Below are positions 42,095-52,954 of a stretch of DNA of 64,000 nucleotides, piece by piece. Where the stretch lies: assembly GCA_037127315.1 (NCBI GenBank), contig JBBBDQ010001186.1, forward strand, positions 2,299,501 through 2,363,500, read 5' to 3'. The notes under the pieces are model-generated. The model was not told the DNA's origin, did no database searches, and worked only from the letters and a program-made list of their open reading frames with translations. The position numbers and the translations under genes were made by a program. Position 1 is the stretch's first letter. Each line of letters begins with the position of its first letter. The stretch comes from Ascarosepion bandense. Lineage: Eukaryota > Mollusca > Cephalopoda > Sepiida > Sepiidae.

Positions 42095-42390
42095 CAAAAT
42101 GTTTGTGTGTGTGTCTGTTTATCTGTCCGTATATCTGTGTTTTTTTTCAGCCCTTTTCTTTTAGTTTTTGCTTCGGATTTGGCTCTAAGTAGGCACAATT
42201 GTAGTTCTTAGTCTCAGCCATGATACTATTTACTCAGAGGACTTATTTAGCCTTCAAAATTCAGTTTACGACGAGAAAAACTGATTTGATGTCGCTACCA
42301 GGAGATCAAAATTTGACTGAGCTCCAGGAGCATGTATTCGTTTTAAAGTTTTCATTACACCCGAGCAACGCCGGGCTATACTGCTAGTTT
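41733..42390 (-). mobile_element. R element copy 4
   Basis: Minus-strand copy with both family ends (CTAGCAGTATAGCCCGGCGT near 42,388 and ATAAATAAGTTTAGATA near 41,733). The inner (AT)n is expanded to about 24 units at 42,042-42,091, while the (AC)n is only five units, the reverse of copies 1 and 2. Confidence 0.85.
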
Positions 42391-42539
42391 CTAATAACTG
42401 AATATATGATATGTAATGGTAGAGTTGGACTGACCGCTAGAAAGAACGTTTGGAATGTGGAAACCTATAAATAAAGTCCTATCGCCAGTTCGATTTGATA
42501 AAACTTAAATTTGAAATGATTATTAACATTTAGTTTATT

Positions 42540-42660
42540 GTCCTCCGTTTAGGTTGTCATTTTTACAGTGTTTCGGTCGTTGAACCCTGCCCCGCCGTCC
42601 ATCTTCATGTGTCGATCGTTCCGAGTAAACTTGAAGGAGTTTGAAACTGAAACTGTTATT
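42540..42660 (-). mobile_element. HH-A related fragment
   Basis: Minus strand: ACATGAAGATGGACGG then AACGACCGAAACACTGTAAA and AATGACAACC. Same order as HH-A but with a changed stem. Confidence 0.4.
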
Positions 42661-43256
42661 TAATCTCCGTGGGTAGATCTTTTTTGTCCATGTCTAAGGG
42701 CATCTCATCTTATTTAGTCCTGGTCACTTATTGCTCATCATGTTTTCACTGAGTATAAGTTTGTACTGCCCTTCCCAGGAATCGAACACACAATTAAAAA
42801 GGCTCTCATATTGAGAAGGGGTTGTACACATGTGTTTTTGATATTAGACATTTTGACGGAAAACCAAAAATATTTAGTGATATCATTGAGTATTTCTAAG
42901 GTATTCCGGGTTAACAGTATTGATGTTTACATTCTGAAGACATGCTTGATTCCAGATGAGGATAAATCTGTTATGATATAATGATAGCTTTCTTAAATGT
43001 ATTGTGGACTGTTTCCGTTTTAAATACTTGTAGTACTGACGATTTTGACGATTTTGATATATATAATGAAGTTCTTTTATAGAGGCAATACTGATTAGGA
43101 GTCGTGTATAACGGTGATAAATGACCCCGGATTCGGTTCTATAAATGTGAAGAAAAAAAAAAAAAAAAAGCACGACAGCTTTGCAGATTTAATTATATGA
43201 CTTGTTAGAAGTTTTTTTTTTTTTGCTTCAGGCATGTTTGTACATTTCATGAAAAT
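42661..43256. other. Gene-free stretch
   Basis: Nothing recognised; A- and T-runs near 43,150-43,220. Confidence 0.4.
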
Positions 43257-43264
43257 ATTATTAC

Positions 43265-43303
<39 letters not shown>
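43257..43303. repeat. (ATT)n microsatellite
   Basis: About 15 ATT units, directly beside the solo LTR. Confidence 0.96.
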
Positions 43304-43304
<1 letters not shown>

Positions 43305-43657
43305 GTTATGGATTCTTGTTTAGGAACCACATAAAATAATAATAACAAAGAGATAAAATGTAAGTATATTGAACAACATATATACAACCTAGAACACGGG
43401 TTAGTAGATTCAGGAATACTAGGAATACTATTTGTAGGAATCTATATATACAATCTTGCAGATAAAAAGTAAGTCTGGGCAATAAGTCTATATTCTGACT
43501 GACCAACTAAGCAGCAGTACAACTATTCAAATGAACTCCTGCTACACACACTCTCTAACACTCCCTGTAACAGTCCCTGCCGTTCTTTGTATAGGTAGGA
43601 TTATTGGTACACATCAGGTGAGTCCATTTATTGTGTAAAAAGGGGTGCTCCCCAACA
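43304..43657. mobile_element. Solo LTR, 354 bp, with target-site duplication
   Basis: Starts TGTTATGG and ends CCCCAACA. ATTAT stands on both sides (43,299-43,303 and 43,658-43,662), although the left one lies in an (ATT)n run. Inner words ACACGGGTTAGTAGATTCAG and GAGTCCATTTATTGTGTAAA match the LTR-like unit at 36,913. A 5-bp duplication fits Gypsy- or BEL-type integration. No internal region remains. Confidence 0.72.
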
Positions 43658-43721
43658 ATTATTTTTATTGAGAAAATAATTGAAGTAACACTTCTAATAA
43701 TCTTCAACGTTTAAAAAATAT

Positions 43722-43900
43722 ACAGTTATGGGTTAAATAATAAGACAGATTGGGTTTTATAGCCTTGGCTGGCAACCAGTCTACCGCAAAAAGCAATGGC
43801 AACCTACTGCGTGATAATCTTCTGTCCAGTCAGTCATTTCTTTTTCGAGACATGATCGCCCAAAGCGTGTATCACGTATGGAACTTAACTGACTGACTGG
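43722..43900 (+). mobile_element. S-SINE, 5' truncated
   Basis: Runs from CAGTTATGGGTTAAATAATA to GGAACTTAACTGACTGACTG; no promoter boxes. Confidence 0.88.
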
Positions 43901-44479
43901 CGATTCCACTATAGAGACAGGAAGAAAAAAGAAAGGACTACGGCATTCATGTCTTCACCTTCCCTCTTTTGTCATTGCGTTGTACAAAGATATGAGATGA
44001 TATCGAGAAATGACTTTATACAGAAAGAGAAAACAACTGAAACAGCACTTACTGGTTACGCACTCAGCGAAGAACGAGGACGAAAGATTTCAAATTGATC
44101 CACCGACTTTATGACACTTACCTAAAGAAAAATAAAAGAAATAGAAAATATTAGGAATTCATCAACTGAGATTAAAAATAGTTGTTACTGATTTCAAACA
44201 ATTTCAACAGACAAGTCCTTATCGCTAATTGGTAATTAGCGAAGTTCAATAAAAGCGTAAATGTTTGACATACAGCCGAAAATTTATTTACATTATGCGA
44301 ATATCACTGCACAAATTTTCTGATATGATAATGTAATCTTAAAGGGTCGGCTGTGCCCTAGAACGATATCATCGTAAAGTCCAACATCCATATTTTCTAA
44401 GCTTAGTTTTGAGCTGGGATCCTTCCATTGGGTGTATAGTATATGCACCAAAAATACATTCAGAGTTTTTCCTTGTCCA
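43901..44479. other. Gene-free stretch
   Basis: A 71-codon minus frame at 44,293-44,508 runs into the following SINE and carries no recognised domain. Nothing else. Confidence 0.4.
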
Positions 44480-44620
44480 TGATTGGTTGCCAACCCTATG
44501 TAACCCATAGCTGAGATCGATTCATATCCTTGAGAAAGGTATTTATGAGAAAGTTAATGTAACAAACTCGACCGGAATTCGAACTTCAGTCGCCGATTTC
44601 TCGTTTCGAGGTCGAAATAT
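44480..44620 (-). mobile_element. S-SINE, diverged
   Basis: Minus strand: ATTTCGACCTCGAAACGAGA, AATCGGCGACTGAAGTTCGA, then TTACATTAACTTTCTCATAA in place of the usual segment; family order kept. Confidence 0.6.
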
Positions 44621-44624
44621 TTAG

Positions 44625-44663
44625 TTTTCTAGTAGTAGTAGTAATAGTAGTAGTAGTAGTAGT
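44625..44663. repeat. (AGT)n microsatellite
   Basis: About 12 AGT units with two interruptions. Confidence 0.95.
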
Positions 44664-44731
44664 CTATGTTGAAAATTGGACACTATAAATAATCTCGTTT
44701 AGACAGGAACAGGTTCATACTTTGTTGTCAT

Positions 44732-45213
44732 TGTGTTTTTAACGGCATATCGACACCTCTGTGGGTTATTTAATGCCAAAAAGGTGGGGTTTTAAGGTAT
44801 TTTTTGTAATGTTTGGTTATAGTGAGAAGGTTGATTTAGTCAGATTTTGATTAAAGTTCTTTATTTTATTTTTTTATTTTTAGAAAACTGAAAATGTCTT
44901 CTAATTTTGCAGGGAACTTTTTTTTCTTTCAAAAATGTGTTATGGTAATATTTTTTCCTTTAAAAATGTATATTTTTCTATAAAAGTCTATTTTTATTGA
45001 TATATTTCGATAAAAGTGTATTTTGATATTTTCAGAGTGTTTTGACCCCAGTTCCCATAGCTGGGAACCCAACAGGTGCTACCATTACGGGTCAGGGTGG
45101 ACATGAGAACAACAGCTAATTAAGAGATGGTTCCATACTCCTCACAACCTCTCAATCAAAGGCCTTGCTGCCGGATGCAGTTTACTATCATACCCAGGAC
45201 CTGTTGTTATTAT
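44732..45213 (+). repeat. F repeat copy 2
   Basis: Colinear with 21,765-22,290 from AACGGCATATCGACACCTCT to GTTTACTATCATACCCAGGA. Several indels in the T-rich middle. Both copies have the same orientation and lack terminal repeats. Confidence 0.75.
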
Positions 45214-45650
45214 AACTTCAAGACTGGCTGTTAGCCTCTTCAATTTTAAATTAAAAGTCAAATTCACAAGTAAAAGGTGGAGACACTAGTTGGAAGTATA
45301 CGTGACTGCCCTTAAGCTGTGGACAATTTATCAAGAATGACTGATTTCTGACGTCACACCCGCCCTTTGCTTCACAAACGCCGGGAAAATTCAAGCCCTT
45401 GGTTTCTACTTGTGCGATTTCATTGCAAGAGATGTGCATTCGTTCATAGGTTACATGACAACAGAAGTTAACATGCCAAGAAGCACAATACGTTTTGTCT
45501 GAAAGTGACCTTTGACAGGATTTCTCTAATCGGCTTCTCTTCTTTAACCGTTTGCATGTCTCGATTGAACAGGAAAAATACAATATGAAAGAAATGTGTA
45601 ATAAGGCAATAAGAATCTAATTTTGATTAATCCAAAAATTTTCTTTAATA
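45214..45650. other. Unassigned stretch of balanced composition
   Basis: A 110-codon minus frame at 45,251-45,583 holds seven Cys but no recognisable domain, and no splice or promoter evidence decides for it. A CRE-type TGACGTCA palindrome lies at 45,349-45,356 beside CCCGCCC. Confidence 0.35.
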
Positions 45651-45840
45651 AGTCAGCTACGTGCCATACATGATACACGCTTTTGGGCGATCTTTCAAGA
45701 CATGACTGACTGGGCAGAAGATTATCCCGCAGTAGGTTGCCATTGCTTTCTGCGGTAGACTGGTTGTCAGCTAAGGTTATAGAACCCAATCTGTCTTATT
45801 ATTTAACCCATAACTGGAGGGAAGAGACGGATTAATAAAC
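45651..45840 (-). mobile_element. S-SINE, 5' truncated
   Basis: Tail AAGTCAGCTACGTGCCATAC; the hairpin has lost its centre (GCGATCTTTCAAGACATG); body to AGAGACGGATTAATA. Confidence 0.82.
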
Positions 45841-45921
45841 GGTACCCTAAATTGTATTTAAGTACACAGAAACTCTTCGCCTTTAATTCCAATAATCTGA
45901 CCGTTATTTCAGGCATTTGTT

Positions 45922-46470
45922 TAATCGTTTCACCCCCACCCCCAAGTAAGGTGCTACCGTCACTGATGCGCAGGGGGCTACATAAGAGAGTAAAAGTTTA
46001 GGCAGGAGAAGAGTGAAGAGAAAGTCTAGCCAGTTCCAGGATGTGTCAGAGAGAAGGCAAGAGAAGGATGGGAATACAGGGGGTGATGACAGTTGCAAAG
46101 GTAGAGTGAGAAAGGAAGAGAAAAAGAGAAACGGGTGAAGTAGAAAGGACGAGGGAAGGACTGGAGTCAAGTGGATAAGAGATGGGAATTGACATTGCAT
46201 TTAAATTTCTGGAGGTTTTAGCTGTCGGGAAAGCAAGTATACGGAAGGGAGTTTCACAGGCGGGAAGTGCGAGAAAAGAAGCTATTGGAGTAGAACTGTC
46301 GCCTGCATTTGGTTGATTAAACAGTAAAAGGATAGCCCCTTGTTGCCAGTCTGGTTGCCCGAGTAAATTCTTGTGTAGGGGGCACTAGTTACCTAAGTTC
46401 GTCGAAGCAGAAGCCATAAAATATTTGTAGAAAAGATAGAAGGAAGCCACATCCCGCCGGTGAGAATGTG
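45922..46470 (-). mobile_element. J-LINE 3' end
   Basis: Minus strand: TCTCACCGGCGGGATGTGGC (HRRDVA coding), CACTTCCCGCCTGTGAAACT, the UTR and the tail GACGGTAGCACCTTACTTGG. Joined directly to an RTE fragment at 46,470. Confidence 0.78.
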
Positions 46471-46690
46471 TCCTCAAGACATATTCGATCATCCACAACT
46501 TCTTGCTTTTGAACCTCTCCATAAACTTTGTCTTTCTGTTATTTCTTCTAAGCCTTGTTCCCCCATCCATTTAGTCAAGCTTATGTTTTCCTCTGTTCAT
46601 CTTCCGCTCGATTTGTCCTTCGAGTATCAGATTTTCTAAGCTCTCTCGACTCCACTCAAAACTCAAACTTCTCAAACTTCTCATTACGAA
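46471..46690 (-). pseudogene. RTE-like LINE, C-terminal fragment
   Basis: Minus strand yields ENLILEGQIERKMNRGKH-like residues, then LNGWGNKA/MDGGTRLRR and MIEYVL with frame shifts, the same order as LILTGQIEDKRHRGKQ ... W ... MI-YVL elsewhere. Confidence 0.6.
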
Positions 46691-47044
46691 TGAGCCTGGT
46701 TGTTAGCAAACCTGTAGAATAAAAAATAAAACCTAACAAGAGGCGAAAAAACTCTTGAAAAGTCAACGGTTAGTTAAATAGAGGTGGTGTCTCAATAAAT
46801 CACCGTGGAGAAGACAAACCACTCCAGTATCAATTCCAAGAAATATAAGATATTTTAATGTCACTTTTGCATCATTTGTAAGATGTCTAATCTATTAATA
46901 AATGTTTATACTGTGTAGTAGCATACTGAAGAGTAAATTTAATAAACGCATTCGGAAATCAGTTCAATATGCCGTACATGATTTCGGTTTACATACTGGA
47001 AATGCAGTAGAAATAAAATTTTATTTAGTTTTCATTTTATTTAG
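46691..47044. other. Unassigned stretch
   Basis: Nothing recognised. Confidence 0.4.
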
Positions 47045-47975
47045 TAATTTCCTCTATTTTGACCACCATTTACTCTCGCCTCGATCAAAAATCTGCTGAG
47101 GATGATAAAGCGAACCTCGCTGCCGAGCTTGAGAGGGACCTCCAATCTGTGGTTGACTGGGGTTAAGAAACGGCTCGTAAATTTTAATGCTTCCAAAACG
47201 AAGTTGCTATCTATTAACCATCATAGACAATCGCTCCTACGCTTCATGAGCATGGATCAAGCTAGCCTCCCTGAGAGCAAAACACTACGCCTCCTTGGCC
47301 TAACACTCTCAGCAGACCTCAAGTGGAATGACTATATCGAATCCATAGCTAAATCCGCTGCTAAGAAGGTCGGTTCACTGTGCAGTGCCAGGACGTTTTT
47401 CCCGTCTGAATCCATCCTGCACATATATAAATCTACCATCCACCCCTGTATTGAATACTGCTGCCACATTTGGTCCAGTGCCCTTGCTGTTCACCTATGG
47501 CTTCCCTCTGCCTCTTCTGCAAATGCTTTCACGACTTCTGCTCCAATGAACTTAGCTCACTGGTGCCCTCTATGTATGAATATACTCGAGCTACTAGACT
47601 AGCAACTAGGTCCCACCCTTTTACAGTGAAACAGATAAAATGTAACCGCAATTTCTACTCTAACAGCTTATTTTCTCGTACTTCCCGCCTGTGGAATTCC
47701 CTTCCGTATGCTTGCTTCCCCGACAGCTACAATCTCCAGGAATTTAAATGAAAGGTCAATAGACATCTCCTATATGCCTCACTAGCTCGCATCCTTTCTC
47801 TGAAGCTCTTTCCTCCATCCACTCCACCACCATTACAGTGGTATTCTCACCCGTCTATTACCCTCCTCTTGACATTCCCTATAACTAAACCCTCTTTCTC
47901 ATCACTTTCCCTTATGTAAACCCCTGCGCAACAGTGGCAGTAAAATTACCTTGCTTGGGGTGAAATGATTAAAAA
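47045..47975 (+). mobile_element. J-LINE, longest RT C-terminal copy
   Basis: From DDHYLLS-like residues just behind the polymerase YADD region, the plus strand reads ANLAAELERDLQSVVDWG, VNFNASKTKLLSI, then LRLLGLTLSADLKWNDYIES, IAKSAAKKVGSLCSARTFF, SILHIYKSTIHPCIEYCCHI. About 100 bp are missing after SSALAVHL, where the frame jumps to the ASLCLFCKCFHDFCSNELSS block, ending SRTSRLWNSLPYACFPDSYN. UTR and tail GGGGTGAAATGATTAAAAAA follow. It shows the family is a jockey/CR1-type LINE. Confidence 0.88.
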
Positions 47976-48219
47976 AAGAAATTAATAAAAGATCAACACC
48001 AGTATGCTAGCCAATAAGAGCTTGTTATTGCTTTTATTGTAAGCAGGAAAGTTTAAGTAATAAAAAGGGACACTGAAAAGTTTTCGACCCTACAAATGTT
48101 TAGAATTTTGTAGAAGAGAATCTTCAACAGGTCGAACAAAGCAATGAAAAAAATAGAGCCCAAAAGAAATATTTTTCCAACAGGAATTGGAACTCGGATG
48201 TCCCTACTACCAATGGTAG
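47976..48219. other. Unassigned stretch
   Basis: Nothing recognised. Confidence 0.4.
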
Positions 48220-48501
48220 TTGTGGTGCTGTGAATATGGACTCGGAATGACAAATCCGGGTGCCGAGTTCGAAATCCAGTTGAATACACATACGCACAAA
48301 TACCCTTGGGAAAGATATTAATCCGTTACTTCCCTCCAGTTATGGGTTAAATAATAAGACAGATTGGGTTCTATAGCCTTGGCTGGCAACCAATCTACCG
48401 CAGAAAGCAATGGCAACCTACTGCGGGATAATCTTCTGTCCAGTCAGTCGAGACATAATCGGTTAAGCGTGTATCACGTTTGGCACTTAACTGACTGACT
48501 G
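48220..48501 (+). mobile_element. S-SINE, nearly full length
   Basis: TTGTGGTGCTGTGAATATGG head, GAGTTCGAAATCCAGTTGAA, end GGCACTTAACTGACTGACTG. Part of the hairpin is deleted (CCAGTCAGTCGAGACATAATC). Confidence 0.88.
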
Positions 48502-48611
48502 AATATAATCGAAAACATGATTAAGGCTTCTACTGGGCATAAAATGGGGGATTAAGTTTATATTGTTTTGAAATAATAAACTGACCACAACTAATTACTA
48601 CTCAATAATAT

Positions 48612-48810
48612 AATACATCTCCTCCCTCTTTAGCTATGAGCCAAATAACAGGACAGATCGGGTTCTATAGACTTGGTTGGCAACCAGTCTACCGTAGAAA
48701 GCAATGGCAACCTTCTGCGGGATAATCTTCTGCCCAGTCAGTCATGTCTCTTTCGAGACATGATCGTCGAAAGCGTGTATCACGTAAGGCACATAGCTGA
48801 TTGATTACCA
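48612..48810 (+). mobile_element. S-SINE, 5' truncated
   Basis: From CCCTCTTTAGCTATGAGCCA to GGCACATAGCTGATTGATTA; intact hairpin CATGTCTCTTTCGAGACATG. Confidence 0.86.
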
Positions 48811-49274
48811 ATGGAGTGTTTGAGTATTATTTATTAACTATCGCGCTACAGCAGTTCCCTCCCTCCAAGTAGGCAGTTAGTAAACTTCACCTAGTCTGTC
48901 TCTCTAGTGGAGATCGAATTGACTCTACGAGAAATGGTCTGCGAGATTAGCATCGAAGCCTATTTAAACGTGTTTGTTCTGCTGCAAAATGTGCAAATCG
49001 TTCGATTGCAGTTGTTTTGAAGTAATGTTTTGTAGCTGTTGCCCTTACAGCAAATGCAATGTGTTATTAACGTTTCATTTCGCAGCAGCTGAATGCATTC
49101 GTAGCGGAGAATATGAAGATTATTAATTTTCTTTAATGTTCTTCCGACAAGAAGAAAACATCGATGCAAGCACTTGACACGCGTTAGACTTTTCGTCGAT
49201 CAGCTAAAACACTTTGATATCGCGTGTTAGGGCGACTGCGCAGTAATCAACACATTTGTTTTGTAGGGTGTGAA
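48811..49274. other. Gene-free stretch
   Basis: Nothing recognised. Confidence 0.4.
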
Positions 49275-49975
49275 ACGAAAGAAAAGTGTAATGAATTATG
49301 GAAGGACGAATATATAAAGGAAGAAAAAAGGAAAATAAGAGAGTGTGCATGGGGATGAGGAAAAGAGATACAAAATAAAGAACAAAAGAAAAGAAAGAGA
49401 AAAAAATAAAAGAAGAAAAGGGAGAGTAAAAGGAAAAGGATGAAGGGGAAAAGGTCAAAGAACAAAGGAAGAAAAGCAAGAAATAAGAAGAAAAAAAGGG
49501 AGAAAGTCAAAGGATGAAAAGGAAGAAAAGGGAAAAAAGAATGAAGAAAAAATGTGAAAAAAAGAAAAGAAAAGAAAGAACAGACAAAGGAAGAAAAGCG
49601 ATAAAAAGGAAAAGGGAAGGAAAGAGGAAACAGAAAAAAGAGAAGGAAAAGAACGAAGAGGGAATAAAGAAAAGAATGAAGGAAAAAAGAAAATAAACAT
49701 AAAAAGACAAAGGAAAGAAATGAGAAATAAGAAAAGGAATAAAAGAGAAAAAAAGGAACAAAAGAGAAAAAAGAAAAAAGACAAAGAAAGAAGGCGAGGA
49801 GGAAAAGGAAGAAGGAGAAAAAAGGAGAAAGACGATGGAAGAAAAGAGAAATAAAAAGAAAAAAGATGAAAGAGAAAGAGAAAAAAGGAAAAGGGCAAAA
49901 GATAAAAAAAAAGGAAAAGAAAGGAGAAGGAAAAGAAAGGAGAAGGAAAAGAAAGGAGAAGGAAAAGAAAGCTTT
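49275..49975. repeat. Long polypurine tract, G/A on the plus strand
   Basis: About 700 bp almost free of C and T on the plus strand, made of GAAAAG, GGAAGAAAAG and similar words. The last 70 bp are a near-perfect tandem of AAGGAGAAGGAAAAGAA. Open frames (Lys/Glu/Arg on plus, Phe/Leu/Ser on minus, up to 206 codons) are composition artefacts. The tract ends exactly at an HH-B repeat. Confidence 0.95.
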
Positions 49976-50219
49976 TTGTCTTTATGTTAACGTCCCTGTA
50001 ACCTCTCTGAAGATGGTTCATGTGAGCCGAAAGCTTAGAACCAGCATAATAAAAAAATATCCAAATTTTGGACAATTTTTGTCTTTATTTTCACCTGAAA
50101 TTAACGCTTAAAATTAAAGCCAAAATACGTTGTTTAGAGCGGCTTACGATTAGACAATAGATATTCATTGTCTGTTATATTTAACAATGCATGTTTTGAA
50201 CATTATCTACTGCACCGAT

Positions 50220-50273
<54 letters not shown>

Positions 50274-50282
50274 ATCGGTGCA
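49972..50282 (+). mobile_element. HH-B repeat, copy 2, ending in a palindrome
   Basis: Colinear with 34,600-34,860. Ends TGCACCGATACAATA, (AT)n, TATTGTATCGGTGCA, so again the distal end of the repeat is mirrored across an (AT)n run. Confidence 0.78.
50007..50036 (+). ncRNA. Hammerhead-like core (HH-B)
   Basis: CTGAAGA, GGTTCA/TGAGCC, GAAAGCTTA. The stem differs from copy 1 at one base (GGTTCA against GGCTCA), giving a G-U pair, so pairing is kept. Confidence 0.42.
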
Positions 50283-50384
50283 AAAATAAATACACAATGG
50301 TTTTTATTATAATAAAGAGGATTACCATATTTTTTAAAAGTGGATTCCTGATTCTATCTACACGGGTTTAGATTTAGATTAGTT

Positions 50385-50565
50385 CGTCTCCTAGATTAGC
50401 TGCCACCCAAGGCTAGAAAACGTCGTCTATCCTATATTTAAATTCGAGTTGTGAGGAGAAGATATGAATTCATGTCTTTTCCCAAAAGAGAAAAGTAAAC
50501 GCAACAGACGATGCTGGAATTCGAACTTGGCCTGACGATTCTATTTTGTCTGCCAGTAACACATT
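50385..50565 (-). mobile_element. S-SINE, strongly diverged
   Basis: Minus strand: GGCCAAGTTCGAATTCC (box B), TTTTGGGAAAAGACATGAAT, TAGCCTTGGGTGGCAGCTAA in family order. Confidence 0.55.
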
Positions 50566-51214
50566 AAATGTAAATCTCTATTCCACAATTACAATAGCTG
50601 AATTCTGTTAAGGTTTTCATACAACAGCGACACCAGTTCAAATTCTGCAAACATTTTTTTAATAAGATTTACAAAACGATTTTTCAAATAAATCAACCGC
50701 CATTTTAAATTGCTTCTAATTGAATGTTGATGAAATTTATTGAATGAACATGATACTCAGTCGTCTAATTGAACGGCATACTTTATCACACACATTATTA
50801 TATCTTTCCTTTCCTCGCGATAATCTCTTTCCACCCTTTACTGTTCTTCCCTCGCCCCACCCAAACAAAATTCCCCCCTTCAACTAGGATTCTCTCTTTC
50901 TCTTTTAATGTGTTTTCTTCTCATCGTCGCTTTCTTTGTGAAGAAACAATTTTCTATTTCTCTTTTAATAGCGGACAATGTGGAATGCGACAACGAAAAC
51001 TAGCTGGGAAAGTTCGGTTCAGCTCACAACGGAGTCAGCATTGAGAACGGTCTCAGATTCCCTTTGGGACGGCTTGACCATTAAAATTTGTGTGGGTGTG
51101 TGAAAAATTACCATCCCTTATTTATTTACAACAGAAACATTAAAAAAAAAAATGATAAAACTTCGCTTAAAATATTTGCTTAAACTTTATATTCTAAGCG
51201 ATACGATTGGCAGT
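50566..51214. other. Gene-free stretch
   Basis: CT-rich between 50,790 and 50,980; a 91-codon plus frame there has no motif. Nothing else. Confidence 0.4.
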
Positions 51215-51410
51215 GCTGCGATGATTTTTCTGTGTGCTGTGGCCTTTCATGAGGTGGGCGATCATATTCTCCCACAATTTCCAGTCCTTTGTGACTCTTA
51301 GTAAAGTTCGTCTTTTTGTCTATCACTCCTAAACTTTGTTCTTCCATTCATTTACACAGGCTCGTTCAGTAGGTTCTCCATCTTACTTTCAGTATGCCTC
51401 GGGAGTTGTT
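51215..51410 (-). pseudogene. RTE-like LINE, 3' end fragment
   Basis: Minus strand gives SLCKWMEEQSLGVIDKKT-like residues, then LWENMIAHLMKGH, the very end of the RTE frame; frame shifts present. Confidence 0.55.
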
Positions 51411-51417
51411 TTTTTTT

Positions 51418-52204
51418 TAATCGTATCACTCCGAGCAAGAAGGTAACGCCATTGATGTGCAAGGTGCTACATAAGAGTAAAAATATTAGATAGGAAGAGT
51501 GTAAAGAGAACGTCGAATCAGTTAAGGATGGAAATACAGGTGTGATGCCAATTGCAAGGTAGAGAAAAAAGGAAAAGATATACAGGGTGGTGTGGAAAGA
51601 ACTAGAGTCAAGTGGTTAAGAGATGGATATTGACATTGCATTTAAATTTCTGGAGGTTGTAGCCATCAGGAAAGCAAGAATATGGAAGAGAGTTCAACAG
51701 GCGGGAAGTGTGAGAAAAGAAGCTGATGCAGTAGAATTGTCGTCTACATTTGGTTGATCTAACTGTGAATGTGTGGGACCCAGTTGCCAGTCTGGCACCA
51801 GTGACTTAAGTTCGTTGGAGCATAAACCATGAAAATATTTATAGAACAGACAGAGGAAAGCCACATCCCGACAGTGAGAAAGTGGCTGGACTCGAGCAGC
51901 CAAGTCAGCACCTATCTCATTACTGATTCTCTTTTGAAGCCTGTCAAGAACACTGAGATGAACAACGGGTGTACCTGACCATATATAACAGCAGTATTCC
52001 ATGCATGTACGGATGGTTGATTAGTATATATGCAAGATGGATTCAGGAGGAAAAAAACATTCTGGCCCGACACCGTGAGCCAACCTTCCTAGCAGTGGAT
52101 TTAGCTATTGACTCAATGTCATGGTTCCACTTGAGATCGGAAGAGAAGGTAAGGTCGAGGAGGCGCAGTGTGTTGCTCTCAGGAAGACTCGCTTGGTCCA
52201 TGCT
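51418..52204 (-). mobile_element. J-LINE 3' part
   Basis: Minus strand contains LRLLDLTFSSDLKWNHDIES-like coding (one frame shift), CMEYCCYIWSGTPVVHLSVL, DRLQKRISNEIGADLAARVQ, PLSHCRDVAFLCLFYKYFHG, then a short deletion and the RTSRLWNS end, UTR and tail with ATCAATGGCGTTACC. It includes the segment deleted from the copy at 47,045. Confidence 0.85.
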
Positions 52205-52810
52205 TAAATTTTACAAACCCGCTTTCCTCATTATGTGCCCTAAACATTTTGTTCTTTACATTTTTTCTAAAACTTCGTGGTCGCTTACTTGTCCCGTCTA
52301 CGGTATCCCCAACATCCTTCTGTAGAAACACGTTTCTATTGTCTCAAGTTCTCTTCTTTATCTGTCAGGATTCACTGTCATATAGGAAGACTGATATTGC
52401 ATAACGGTTCAACATTCTTTTCTTTGTTTCTATCAAAATTTTTATTTTCCTTAATACATTGCTAAGCTTTTGGAACGCACCTTTCAATATCCTAATGCGT
52501 CTTCGGATTTCGGTGTCACATTTTCCATCCTCTGCTAAAACATTTTCTAGATATCCAATTTTTTATACTTGCTTGATTTTGGTAACTCTAGTTTGTAATT
52601 CACATGTTGGGCTGCCCCTTTTGCTGACAACCATGCATTCTGTCCTCTTGCAATTGATGTTTAGTCCTGTCACTTCGCTTTCATTTACTACGTTCTGTTG
52701 GAGTCTCTGTAGTTTATTTTCTGTATATGTCATCAAAACTGTGCTATCGGCATATGTAATGTTGTTAAGATTGTGGAATCCAGTAATGAATCCTTGTAGG
52801 ACTTCTAATT
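52205..52810 (-). pseudogene. RTE-like LINE, middle to C-terminal part
   Basis: Minus strand from 52,810: ADSTVLMTYTENKLQRLQQN-like residues (the YADDTVL motif has Ser in place of the second Asp region), GLNINCKRTECMVVSKRG, LENVLAEDGKCDTEIRRRI, MHRIFYRKVLKGAFQKLS-type, ending at W-RRMLGIP. Joined to a J-LINE on one side and to an opposite-strand RTE piece on the other. Confidence 0.75.
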
Positions 52811-52954
52811 ATCACAGGAGACAACAAACAATACCAATGTATGGCACATAATATAGGACTTTGCACAAAAAATTACAATAAAAATGCAAGGAGGTAATAG
52901 AAGAGAAAAATCTGTGCAGAAATAACAGATCAAGTAGATATTCATAGAAAATAA

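Noticed and set aside
45251..45583. 110-codon cysteine-containing minus-strand frame as a gene
   Set aside because: No domain, splice site or promoter evidence decides for it; kept only as an unassigned frame.
49455..50075. 206-codon Phe/Leu/Ser frame on the minus strand resembling a membrane protein
   Set aside because: It is the translation of the polypurine tract; neighbouring frames are equally open.
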